Source: Kocuria sp. (GTDB lineage Bacteria; Actinomycetota; Actinomycetes; Actinomycetales; Micrococcaceae). From it: a stretch of DNA of 10,123 bases. A program made the position numbers and the translations under genes. Shown in pieces: positions 1 through 5,392 of the stretch. The notes under the pieces are model-generated. The model was not told the DNA's origin. It saw only the letters and a list, made by a program, of their open reading frames with translations, and did no database searches. Within the stretch, counting starts at the first letter, position 1. Each line of letters begins with the position of its first letter. The stretch covers positions 1 to 10,123 of the forward strand of contig JAKDJD010000065.1 of NCBI GenBank assembly GCA_030454085.1, in the 5' to 3' direction.

Positions 1-9
1 CGCCTCCCC

Positions 10-48
10 ATCGGGCAACCGCCACCAGCCAACCGGGCAACCGCCACC
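10..48. repeat. Two copies of a short dispersed repeat (GGGCAACCGCCACC core)
   Basis: The core GGGCAACCGCCACC occurs twice, ending at 26 and at 48, with 22 bases between equivalent positions. The same core, or its complement, recurs at 5237-5254, 5318-5335 and 5393-5410, always outside genes. The copies lie just beyond the 3' end of the small minus-strand gene that ends at 92. Function is unknown; the element may continue upstream of the window. Confidence 0.7.
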
Positions 49-91
49 TAATACAGAGGAGCCGTGTTTCTTCGTCGGCCCTTTGCGAGGA

Positions 92-364
92 CTACTTGGA
101 GAGCTGGGCGCGGTCGGGGCTGTGAGAGCCTTCGATGGCTTCGAGCTGACCGGCTTCCTCTTTCTCGGCGCGGGTCGGCTTGGCCGCCGCGTAGATTCCG
201 GCAATCGCGAATAGGGCGGCCCAGACGAGGAAGAATCCGATGGTCCAGTCGGCGAAGTGGCCGACGGTCCCGTCGCTGGGGATGGCCCAGACGAAGAACG
301 CCGCTCCCGCGACGAAAATTGCTCCGATGATGTAACGGCGGGCGCGCAACCAAGGAGTGGGCAT
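92..364 (-). CDS. Small two-helix membrane protein, 90 aa, unknown function
   Basis: I do not recognise the family. The 90-residue product has a basic N-terminus (residues 6-10) and two hydrophobic segments at about residues 12-28 and 40-61, so it should form a membrane hairpin. A charged, glutamate-rich tail of roughly 28 residues follows. The ATG start at 364 is supported by a GAGAAGG ribosome binding site about nine bases upstream, and no better start exists. The gene is divergent from the terC array, sharing a 133-bp upstream region with the first riboswitch. The divergent layout alone does not show a link to metal handling. It is likely real because of the clear ribosome binding site, the coherent membrane topology and GC-rich codon use; competing frames over the same DNA encode arginine-rich nonsense. 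Confidence 0.75.
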   Translation of the reverse strand: MPTPWLRARRYIIGAIFVAGAAFFVWAIPSDGTVGHFADWTIGFFLVWAALFAIAGIYAAAKPTRAEKEEAGQLEAIEGSHSPDRAQLSK

Positions 365-401
365 GATGTCGGACCTTCTCTCAAATTCGGTGGGTGACCT
401 C

Positions 402-411
402 GCTATATAGC
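402..411. promoter_or_regulatory. AT-rich 10-bp palindrome in the divergent promoter region
   Basis: GCTATATAGC is a perfect palindrome in an otherwise GC-rich intergenic region, 38 bases upstream of the minus-strand start codon. The AT-rich run on the minus strand (TAAGCTATATAG) could supply the -10 element of the small membrane protein gene. I see no convincing -35 hexamer, so promoter or operator function is a guess. Confidence 0.3.
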
Positions 412-481
412 TTATCTAATTGATTCCCGTTGTGCCTGGACTGGGCGAGGTTCGGGTCCGAAAACCGCTCAGGGATGCCTG

Positions 482-487
482 TACAAT
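482..487 (+). promoter_or_regulatory. Probable -10 element of the first riboswitch-terC transcript
   Basis: TACAAT matches the -10 consensus at five of six positions. Transcription would begin about seven bases later, near 494, just before the aptamer begins at 498. That geometry fits a riboswitch at the very 5' end of the mRNA. No good -35 hexamer is visible around 459-464. The second and third riboswitch copies have no equivalent hexamer at this distance. Confidence 0.5.
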
Positions 488-497
488 TGCTCACTGA

Positions 498-610
498 GCA
501 AGGGAGTACCCCTCCGATCCGTGAACGTCAGCACGTCAGGCACCGAAGCCTGGCCGGGCACGGAACCGCCGCACCAGCCGAATGATAGCGACCGTGGGAG
601 AGACTTGTGC
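498..610 (+). ncRNA. yybP-ykoY-type (Mn2+) riboswitch, leader of terC copy 1
   Basis: The leader shows the hallmarks of the yybP-ykoY family: a GCAAGGGAGTA start at 498-508, a conserved ACGTCA segment at 525-530, and a GGCCGGGCACGG segment at 552-563. It closes with AGACTTGTGC at 601-610. Visible helices are GCAAG (498-502) with CTTGT (604-608), CCGTG (519-523) with CACGG (559-563), and CAGGC (537-541) with GCCTG (548-552). Compared with the second copy, the A-U pair 538/551 becomes G-C, a compensatory change that supports the fold. In this family Mn2+ binds where two loops dock. The bases GTGCC (607-611) can pair with GGCAC (631-635), which overlaps the ribosome binding site, so translational control is likely. 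TerC/Alx genes are a classic target of this riboswitch. Confidence 0.82.
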
Positions 611-636
611 CGTTTCCCGCGCCCTGAGGAGGCACC

Positions 637-1659
637 GTGGAAGTTTCGTCCCTGCAATGGATCGTGACCATCGTCGTCATACTTGCGTTGCTCGCCTACG
701 ACTTCATATTTCACGTCCGCAAGCCCCACGAGCCGACGATCAAGGAAGCCGCGCTGTGGACCTCGTTCTACGTGACGATTGCGCTGCTCTTCGGGCTCTT
801 CGTCTTCTTCTGGGACGGGGCCGACTTCGCCGTTCAGTACTATGCGGGCTTCGTGACGGAACAGGCGCTGTCCGTGGACAACCTGTTCGTGTTCCTGATC
901 ATCATGGCCTCCTTCAAGGTGCCGCGTGCCGACCAGCAGAAGGTGCTGTTGTTCGGCATCGTCGTCGCCCTGATCGCGCGCACGCTGTTCATCTTCATCG
1001 GCGCCGCCGCGATCAATCGCTGGGCGGCACTGTTCTACGTCTTCGGCCTGTTCCTGATCTACACCGCCGGCAACCTGGTCAAGGACGAGGTCAAGGACAG
1101 TGGGGACAACGACGACGAGGCCAACAACGTCATGGTCAGACTCGCCAAGCGGTTCCTCAAGACCACGGACGAGTACGACGGCGACAAGCTGTTCACGATG
1201 GAGAACGGCAAGAAGGTCATGACGCCGATGCTGCTGGTCATGGTCGCCATCGGCTTGACCGACATCATGTTCGCCCTCGACTCGATCCCAGCGATCTTCG
1301 GTCTGACGCAGGAAACCTACATCGTGTTCACGGCCACGGCGTTCTCGCTCATGGGGCTGCGCCAGCTGTACTTCCTGATCGACGGCCTGCTGGACCGGCT
1401 CATTTACCTCTCGTGGGGGCTGGCCGTGATTCTCGGCTTCATCGGCATCAAGCTGATGCTGCACGCCTTGCACGAGAACAATCTCCCGTTCATCAATCAC
1501 GGCGAGCCCGTTCACGTCCTGGAGGTCTCCACGGGTGTTTCGCTGGCCGTCATCGTCGGCGTCCTCGCGATCACGGTGCTCGCCTCGCTGTACAGCCCCA
1601 AGGGCAGGGCGTTGCGGCGAGAGAGCCAGGAGAAAAAGGAAACCCAGACGGGCCAGTGA
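637..1659 (+). CDS. TerC/Alx family integral membrane protein, copy 1
   Basis: This 340-residue polytopic membrane protein belongs to the TerC family, whose Alx-type members are linked to manganese export and pH or tellurite stress. Family signatures are visible: a YDF motif near residue 21, SVDNLF at residues 79-84, and LTDIMFALDSIPAIF at 207-221. The conserved acidic residues Asp81, Asp209 and Asp215 are presumed metal-path residues. Eight or nine hydrophobic segments are apparent, with a very acidic loop at about 149-162 and a basic cytosolic tail. Length is typical. The GTG start at 637 is set by a GAGGAGG ribosome binding site at 626-632. The riboswitch upstream argues for manganese as the controlling ion. 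Residues 180-261 are encoded by DNA identical to copy 2, while flanking parts differ at roughly a quarter of residues. Whether it exports Mn2+ or another ion is not shown. Confidence 0.93.
   Translation: MEVSSLQWIVTIVVILALLAYDFIFHVRKPHEPTIKEAALWTSFYVTIALLFGLFVFFWDGADFAVQYYAGFVTEQALSVDNLFVFLIIMASFKVPRADQQKVLLFGIVVALIARTLFIFIGAAAINRWAALFYVFGLFLIYTAGNLVKDEVKDSGDNDDEANNVMVRLAKRFLKTTDEYDGDKLFTMENGKKVMTPMLLVMVAIGLTDIMFALDSIPAIFGLTQETYIVFTATAFSLMGLRQLYFLIDGLLDRLIYLSWGLAVILGFIGIKLMLHALHENNLPFINHGEPVHVLEVSTGVSLAVIVGVLAITVLASLYSPKGRALRRESQEKKETQTGQ
1174..1422 (+). repeat. 249-bp perfect repeat within terC copy 1 (partner 2420-2668)
   Basis: Every base from 1174 to 1422 matches 2420 to 2668, including third codon positions. 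It covers codons 180-261 and contains the DSIPA-type core motif. Immediately outside both ends the two genes diverge, so this is a sharply bounded identity tract at a constant 1246-bp offset. Confidence 0.95.
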
Positions 1660-1815
1660 CTCGCGGCCCCGAGCGGATGCGGGAGGGCCTCGGGAGGTAT
1701 GGACGGGAACCCGTATCTCCCGGTGATCTTGGGACTCGAAGCAAGGGAGTATCCCTCGAATACCGTGCACGTCAATACGTCGGGTGCAGACGCCCGGCCG
1801 GGCACGGTCCACGAC
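1600..1815 (+). repeat. Direct repeat: terC 3' end, spacer and riboswitch 5' half (partner 2846-3061)
   Basis: About 216 bases covering the last codons of terC copy 1, the 81-bp spacer and the first three quarters of the second riboswitch recur at 2846-3061 with about eight differences. The offset is the same 1246 bp as for the internal identity tract, so the array was built by unit duplication or repeated exchange. Confidence 0.93.
1691..1722 (+). terminator. Imperfect hairpin between terC copy 1 and the second riboswitch
   Basis: CGGGAG (1691-1696) can pair with CTCCCG (1717-1722), with an inner ACGG/CCGT stem at 1703-1706 and 1711-1714. There is no downstream U-run, so it may be a weak or factor-assisted terminator, or only an RNA-stabilising hairpin. 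It is repeated exactly at 2937-2968. Confidence 0.35.
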
Positions 1816-1861
1816 AAGGAATGGTGCCATCGGCCCTTTCCCGTGGGGGAGAGACTTGTGC
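1741..1861 (+). ncRNA. yybP-ykoY-type (Mn2+) riboswitch, leader of terC copy 2
   Basis: This leader repeats the layout of the first: GCAAGGGAGTA at 1741-1751, ACGTCA at 1769-1774, GGCCGGGCACGG at 1796-1807 and GAGACTTGTGC ending at 1861. Helices are GCAAG (1741-1745) with CTTGT (1855-1859), CCGTGC (1763-1768) with GCACGG (1802-1807), and GGGTG (1782-1786) with CGCCC (1791-1795). The closing strand CTTGTGC (1855-1861) is also perfectly complementary to GCACAAG (1874-1880), whose last bases form the AAGGAG ribosome binding site. This gives two exclusive states: aptamer closed with the site free, or aptamer open with the site masked. I infer that ligand turns translation on. No clear promoter lies upstream, so it may be read through from terC copy 1. 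Confidence 0.83.
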
Positions 1862-1888
1862 CATTCGTGACATGCACAAGGAGTTCCT

Positions 1889-2905
1889 GTGGAGATTCCC
1901 CTCATCCAATGGGTCGTGACCCTCGCCCTCATCTTGGGCCTGCTCGCCTACGATTTCTTCTTTCACGTGCGCAAAGCGCACGAGCCGACGATCAAGGAAG
2001 CCGCGGTGTGGTCGGCGGTCTACGTCGGCCTGGCGCTGCTTTTCGGCCTGGTGATCCTTGTCTTCGACGGTGGCCAGTTCGCCGCTGAATACTACGGCGG
2101 GTACATCACCGAGAAGGCCCTCTCGGTCGACAACCTGTTCGTGTTCCTGATCATCATGGCTTCCTTCCAGGTCCCGCGGGCCGACCAGCAGAAGGTGCTC
2201 CTGTTCGGGATCATCTTCGCCCTGATCGCACGGACCGCGTTCATCTTCGTCGGTGCGGCCGCGATCAACGCCTGGGCCTGGGTCTTCTACGTCTTCGGCC
2301 TCGTCCTTCTGCTGACCGCCGGGAACCTGATCAAGGGCGAGGTGGGGGACGGCGAGAAGGACGAGGCGAACAACGTCGTCGTCCGAATCGCGAAGCGCTT
2401 CATGCACACGAGCGAGAATTACGACGGCGACAAGCTGTTCACGATGGAGAACGGCAAGAAGGTCATGACGCCGATGCTGCTGGTCATGGTCGCCATCGGC
2501 TTGACCGACATCATGTTCGCCCTCGACTCGATCCCAGCGATCTTCGGTCTGACGCAGGAAACCTACATCGTGTTCACGGCCACGGCGTTCTCGCTCATGG
2601 GGCTGCGCCAGCTGTACTTCCTGATCGACGGCCTGCTGGACCGGCTCATTTACCTCTCGTGGGGGCTGTCTGTAATCCTGGCCTTCATTGGGGTCAAGCT
2701 GATTCTTCACGCCCTGCACGAGAACAACCTGCCGTTCATCAACGACGGTCAACCCGTCCACGTGATCGAGGTCGGGATCGGAATGTCGCTCGCTGTGATC
2801 ATCGGGATCCTGGTCGTCACGGTCCTCGCGTCCCTGCTCAGCCCGAAGGGCAGGGCGTTGCGGCGAGAGAGCCAGGACGAGAAGGAAACCCAGACGGGTC
2901 AGTGA
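1889..2905 (+). CDS. TerC/Alx family integral membrane protein, copy 2
   Basis: This 338-residue paralogue of the preceding TerC protein has the same family signatures: YDF at residue 21, SVDNLF at 79-84 and the LTDIMFALDSIPAIF block at 205-219. It carries several hydrophobic segments, a shorter acidic loop (about 150-160, two residues shorter than copy 1) and an almost identical basic tail. The GTG start at 1889 lies five bases after the AAGGAG ribosome binding site at 1878-1883, which the riboswitch can mask. Residues 178-259 are encoded by DNA identical to copy 1, but the N-terminal half and the region after 260 are clearly diverged. The two proteins may therefore share an ion-conducting core and differ elsewhere. 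Retaining two intact copies, each with its own riboswitch, suggests dosage or graded response rather than decay. Confidence 0.93.
   Translation: MEIPLIQWVVTLALILGLLAYDFFFHVRKAHEPTIKEAAVWSAVYVGLALLFGLVILVFDGGQFAAEYYGGYITEKALSVDNLFVFLIIMASFQVPRADQQKVLLFGIIFALIARTAFIFVGAAAINAWAWVFYVFGLVLLLTAGNLIKGEVGDGEKDEANNVVVRIAKRFMHTSENYDGDKLFTMENGKKVMTPMLLVMVAIGLTDIMFALDSIPAIFGLTQETYIVFTATAFSLMGLRQLYFLIDGLLDRLIYLSWGLSVILAFIGVKLILHALHENNLPFINDGQPVHVIEVGIGMSLAVIIGILVVTVLASLLSPKGRALRRESQDEKETQTGQ
2420..2668 (+). repeat. 249-bp perfect repeat within terC copy 2 (partner 1174-1422)
   Basis: This is the second copy of the identity tract. It begins at the TACGACGG of codon 178 and ends at the GGGGGCTG after the SW residues. 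Both boundaries coincide with a sudden return to paralogue-level divergence. Confidence 0.95.
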
Positions 2906-3061
2906 CTCGCGGCCCCGAGCGGATGCGGGAGGGCCTCGGGAGGTATGGACGGGAACCCGTATCTCCCGGTGATCTTGGGACTCGAAGCAAGGGAGTATCC
3001 CTCGAATACCGTGCACGTCAATACGTTGGGTGCAGATGCCCGGCCGTGCGCGGTCCACGAC
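2846..3061 (+). repeat. Direct repeat: terC 3' end, spacer and truncated riboswitch (partner 1600-1815)
   Basis: This is the second copy of the 216-bp repeat. Similarity to the first copy stops at about 3061, in the middle of what should be the riboswitch, where transposase-derived DNA begins. It includes the hairpin copy at 2937-2968. Confidence 0.93.
2987..3061 (+). ncRNA. Truncated third yybP-ykoY-type riboswitch (orphan)
   Basis: The 5' part of the aptamer is preserved: GCAAGGGAGTA at 2987-2997, ACGTCA, the GGGTG/TGCCC hairpin and the CCGTGC/GCGCGG helix. The four changes relative to copy 2 mostly keep pairing, for example C to U giving a G-U pair. The 3' portion carrying the closing strand CTTGT is absent, so the first helix cannot form, and no terC gene follows. 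It is a broken remnant, although a transcript reading through from terC copy 2 would still contain it. Confidence 0.8.
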
Positions 3062-3175
3062 GGTGATGCCGAAGTCCTTCGCGATCTGCGCGAGAGTGGC
3101 GCCGTTCTCACGGGATCGGGCCACGCACACGACATCGTCGCGGAATCCCTGGGGCAGGGTGCGGGCAAGGTGCAC
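3062..3175 (-). pseudogene. 5' fragment of a transposase gene (IS3-type OrfA-like helix-turn-helix)
   Basis: On the minus strand a GTG at 3175 preceded by GGAGGGAA opens a frame whose first 38 residues read like the start of an IS3-family OrfA. It contains the pattern FRDDVVCVARSRE, then LAQIAKDFGI, the first half of a helix-turn-helix. The family resemblance stops after GITV, where the sequence crosses into the riboswitch repeat. The frame then stays open only because GC-rich antisense DNA lacks stops. This is a truncated insertion sequence remnant, probably the agent or scar of the rearrangement that cut the third riboswitch. The inverted terminal repeat was not identified. Confidence 0.6.
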
Positions 3176-3253
3176 TTCCCTCCAGGCCGCCCGACGGGCA
3201 AGCCAGATCAGATGTCACCTATCCGCACGCCCCCCAACCATCGGAGACCGAGA

Positions 3254-4138
3254 TCAGGTAGTCGGGTAGTCTCCGGCCTCGAGATCGGCGAGCAGGCCAG
3301 GATGGGTCGGTTCCCAGCCGTAAGTCTCGCGTGTCCAGGCGCTTGTCGCCGGCTGGTCGATTCCGAAGACCATGCCGAGCGGCCCGAAGGTCTCGGCCGG
3401 CACTTCTTGTACCGGAACGCCAAGCTGCTCGCCGATGGCGGTAGAGAGGGACAACATCGTGTCGCCTTCGTCGGCGACGGCGTTGACGACGGTGCCGGGC
3501 TCGCCCCTCTCGAGCATGATGCGGAACAATGCCGCAGCGTCGCGACGATGCACGGCCGGCCACCGCTGGTTGCCGTCGCCGACGTAGGCAGACACGCCGG
3601 AGCGCCGCGCCTCGGCGATCAGAATTCCGGCGAAGCCGTACGCGACGTAGCGTTCGTGCACGGAACGAGGTAAGCGAACGGCCGATGTGCGCACGCCCTG
3701 AGAGGCAAGGGCGAGGACCCGCTGCGAGTTGACGCCACGGCCCCCGACCGGGCCGGCCACCATGGTCGGATCCTGCTCGGTCGACGGTCGACCGTCGACG
3801 GTCGTGGTGCCCGAGACGATCACGAACGGCTTCCCCGTGCCGACGAGGGCGGCACCGATGGTATCCATGGCCAGGCCCTCCTCGGCAATGCTTCTCTCGA
3901 GGTCGGAGAAATCGTTGCTGAAGGCGAGATGGATCACGCCGTCGGCATCGCTGGCAGCGGCTGTGAGGACTTCCAGATCGTCAAGACCACCGCGTAGGGG
4001 CGTGCCACCCGCCTCGACGACCTTCTGCTCGGACGACTCCGAGCGGGCGAGTCCGACGACCTCGTGACCATGAGCGACGAGCTCTTCGACGACGGCCGAA
4101 CCGATTCCTCCGGATGCACCGGTGACAAATACACGCAT
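3254..4138 (-). CDS. Atypical SDR-family NAD(P)-binding oxidoreductase/epimerase-like protein
   Basis: This 294-residue protein has an N-terminal Rossmann fold with the glycine motif TGASGGIG at residues 6-13 (Gly7, Gly10, Gly13). It belongs to the extended or atypical short-chain dehydrogenase group. The segments VSGTTT (108-113), VRLPRSVH (154-161) and GDGNQRWPAVHRRD (187-200) resemble the atypical-5 SDR pattern as I recall it. The usual catalytic Tyr-xxx-Lys is not seen; NSQR (137-140) sits where it would be expected, so activity may differ from classical SDRs or be lost. The ATG at 4138 has a TAAGGAGT ribosome binding site at 4145-4152. It is divergent from a TetR regulator with paired operators between, so that regulator probably represses it. 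Substrate unknown; an electrophile or redox-stress role is possible for such pairs but unproven. Confidence 0.88.
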   Translation of the reverse strand: MRVFVTGASGGIGSAVVEELVAHGHEVVGLARSESSEQKVVEAGGTPLRGGLDDLEVLTAAASDADGVIHLAFSNDFSDLERSIAEEGLAMDTIGAALVGTGKPFVIVSGTTTVDGRPSTEQDPTMVAGPVGGRGVNSQRVLALASQGVRTSAVRLPRSVHERYVAYGFAGILIAEARRSGVSAYVGDGNQRWPAVHRRDAAALFRIMLERGEPGTVVNAVADEGDTMLSLSTAIGEQLGVPVQEVPAETFGPLGMVFGIDQPATSAWTRETYGWEPTHPGLLADLEAGDYPTT

Positions 4139-4151
4139 GAGCAGACTCCTT

Positions 4152-4177
4152 AGTGATGCGACTTGTGTCCCATCACT
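4152..4177. promoter_or_regulatory. Palindromic operator 1 of the SDR/TetR divergent promoters
   Basis: AGTGATGCGAC (4152-4162) and GTCCCATCACT (4167-4177) form an inverted repeat with four bases between and one mismatch. The size and symmetry suit a TetR-family dimer. It overlaps the SDR ribosome binding site region and its 5' leader, so binding would block SDR expression. Confidence 0.7.
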
Positions 4178-4185
4178 CTAGCACC

Positions 4186-4209
4186 GTTATGAGACCAAAG
4201 TCCCATCAC
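4186..4209. promoter_or_regulatory. Palindromic operator 2 of the SDR/TetR divergent promoters
   Basis: GTTATGAGAC (4186-4195) and GTCCCATCAC (4200-4209) form a second inverted repeat of the same 10-4-10 design, with eight of ten positions complementary. Its right arm is identical to that of operator 1 (4167-4176). The two centres are 33 bp apart, about three helical turns, so two dimers would bind the same DNA face. It sits in the -35 region of the tetR promoter. Confidence 0.7.
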
Positions 4210-4210
4210 C

Positions 4211-4216
4211 TATAAT
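4211..4216 (+). promoter_or_regulatory. -10 element of the tetR promoter
   Basis: TATAAT is a perfect -10 hexamer directly after operator 2. Transcription should start about seven bases later, which is at or next to the ATG at 4223. The tetR mRNA is therefore probably leaderless, which agrees with the absence of a proper ribosome binding site. The -35 is weak (TTATGA at 4187-4192). Confidence 0.65.
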
Positions 4217-4222
4217 GGAACG

Positions 4223-4795
4223 ATGCCACGATGGAAACCGGATGCCCGCGAGCGCTTCGTCACCGCCGCTTTGCACCTGTTCACCGAGCAGGGGTACGAC
4301 GAGACGACGGTTGCCGAGATCGCCGATCGGGCGGGCCTCACCAAGAGCACGTTCTTCCGCCACTTCAGCGACAAGCGCGAGGTGTTGGCCGCTGGCCAGG
4401 AGACTCTGTCGCGACTCTTCGCCGAGGGCATCGCTGCGGCCCCGGCCGAGGCGAGCCCGCTTTCCGCGGTCGATGCTGGGCTCACGCACGCCGCCGGCTC
4501 GATGACCCCGTTCAATCGAGAGCTCGGTCCCCGCCTCGAGGCCGTGATCGCGACGAGTTCCGAGCTGCAGGAGCGCGCCGTACTCAAAAGGGTCGGTATG
4601 GCCGCCGCGATAGCGGATGCTCTCCGTCGCCGGGGTGTCGAGGCGACGATGGCCGACACGGCGGCCGAGCTCGGCGTGCTCGCCTTCAAAGCCGGCTTCG
4701 AGGCCTGGACAGCTGAGGACAATGAGCTGAGTCTCGCCCAGCTCACCTCGGCCGCCCTGCACCGCTACTATTCCGCCGTCAGCCAGCTCGGCTGA
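4223..4795 (+). CDS. TetR/AcrR-family transcriptional regulator
   Basis: This 190-residue protein has a TetR-type N-terminal DNA-binding domain at about residues 9-53. The helix-turn-helix reads TVAEIADRAGLTKSTFFRHF, followed by the typical SDKREVL. The remaining alpha-helical part is the ligand-binding and dimerisation domain, alanine- and leucine-rich with no assignable ligand. Length is normal for the family. The ATG at 4223 is chosen because the TetR pattern begins straight after it; there is no clear Shine-Dalgarno sequence, and the perfect -10 box seven bases upstream implies a leaderless mRNA. It is transcribed away from the SDR gene across a shared region with two matching palindromes. 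The likely role is repression of both genes, relieved by a small molecule related to the SDR substrate. Confidence 0.92.
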   Translation: MPRWKPDARERFVTAALHLFTEQGYDETTVAEIADRAGLTKSTFFRHFSDKREVLAAGQETLSRLFAEGIAAAPAEASPLSAVDAGLTHAAGSMTPFNRELGPRLEAVIATSSELQERAVLKRVGMAAAIADALRRRGVEATMADTAAELGVLAFKAGFEAWTAEDNELSLAQLTSAALHRYYSAVSQLG

Positions 4796-4946
4796 CGATA
4801 AACACCATTGACGGGCAGCCCGGCCCGCCGCTCAACGTGTTCTTCGGCCCGGAAGCCCAGGCAACCGCGGTCGCCCAACAAGGGCAGACCACGGAATCCG
4901 GTACCCAAACCGGCAATGTCGTTGGTTTGAACAACGACCTATGGGT

Positions 4947-4989
4947 GGCCTTCATCGGGGTCAAACTGATTCTTCACGCCCTGCACGAG
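4947..4989 (+). pseudogene. Fragment of a third terC gene
   Basis: These 43 bases match terC copy 2 (2680-2722) with only two differences and encode the residues AFIGVKLILHALHE in frame. Copy 1 is less similar over the same stretch. No flanking terC sequence is recognisable on either side. The fragment lies on the same strand and in the same order as the array, downstream of the orphan riboswitch and the SDR/TetR pair, as expected if a third terC gene was mostly replaced. Confidence 0.8.
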
Positions 4990-5043
4990 GATGCCCCCGA
5001 AGAGAAAAGAAGCGGGTTGCACGACCGACTCGCGCCTGGCCGC

Positions 5044-5108
5044 GGCGCGAGGTGGCAGATTTGTGCGCTTTTCGTGAGGAAATCCGCACACTGTTGCCAC
5101 CTCGCGCC
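5044..5108. repeat. Palindromic intergenic element with GAGGTGGC arms
   Basis: GGCGCGAGGTGGCA (5044-5057) and TGCCACCTCGCGCC (5095-5108) are perfect 14-base inverted arms. Pairing continues partly inwards, with TGTGCG on the left against CGCACA on the right. The loop is about 20 bases. A similar element occurs at 8653-8709. RNA or single-stranded DNA from here would form a strong hairpin; it could be a REP/MITE-like element or act as a terminator. Confidence 0.8.
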
Positions 5109-5187
5109 GGGGTGAGGAAAGTGGCCGCATGGGAGTGCCGCCTCGATGGGTGCCGGAGGCGGCGTCTCGCATGATGCCGATGATGTC

Positions 5188-5216
5188 GTGGGCCGGTGGG
5201 CCGGTGGGCCGGTGGG
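5188..5216. repeat. 8-bp tandem repeat, 3.6 copies
   Basis: GTGGGCCG is repeated three times without change at 5188-5211, followed by a partial fourth copy GTGGG. It is noncoding and could vary in length by slippage. Confidence 0.85.
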
Positions 5217-5236
5217 GCAGTCGGTGCGTGCTGTTG

Positions 5237-5335
5237 GGTGGCGGTTGCCTGATCGAGAGGCGTTACCCTCCGTTAGGTGGCGCTTTAACCCCCTCCAAAC
5301 GAAGGTGATCGGCTCGGAATCGGGTAACCGCCACC
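5237..5335. repeat. Inverted pair of the GGGCAACCGCCACC-type element
   Basis: GGTGGCGGTTGCCTGATC (5237-5254) is the inverted partner of AATCGGGTAACCGCCACC (5318-5335), with about 63 bases between. Between the arms, AGGTGGCGCTTT (5275-5286) looks like another diverged arm. The arrangement resembles a small palindromic mobile repeat. Confidence 0.7.
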
Positions 5336-5392
5336 GAGCGTCGACCGGGCGTCCGCTGGATCTTGCCGTCCGGTGGCCGGGAACCAGCACCG

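Noticed and set aside
582..1919. Long plus-strand frame overlapping terC copy 1 (445 aa)
   Set aside because: Arg/Gly/His-rich translation in an alternative frame of GC-rich DNA. The TerC frame has the family motifs, riboswitch and ribosome binding site.
469..1932. Long minus-strand open frame across terC copy 1 (487 aa)
   Set aside because: It is the antisense shadow of terC: low-complexity, very rich in Asp, Glu, Arg and His, with no ribosome binding site. The same shadow protein recurs over terC copy 2.
1772..3175. 467-residue minus-strand frame read as a full transposase fusion
   Set aside because: Only the first ~38 residues look like a transposase; the rest is antisense terC. Reported as a short fragment instead.
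4837..5115. 92-residue frame containing the terC fragment as a real gene
   Set aside because: No ribosome binding site before the GTG, the TerC part is only about 14 residues, and the end runs into the palindromic repeat.
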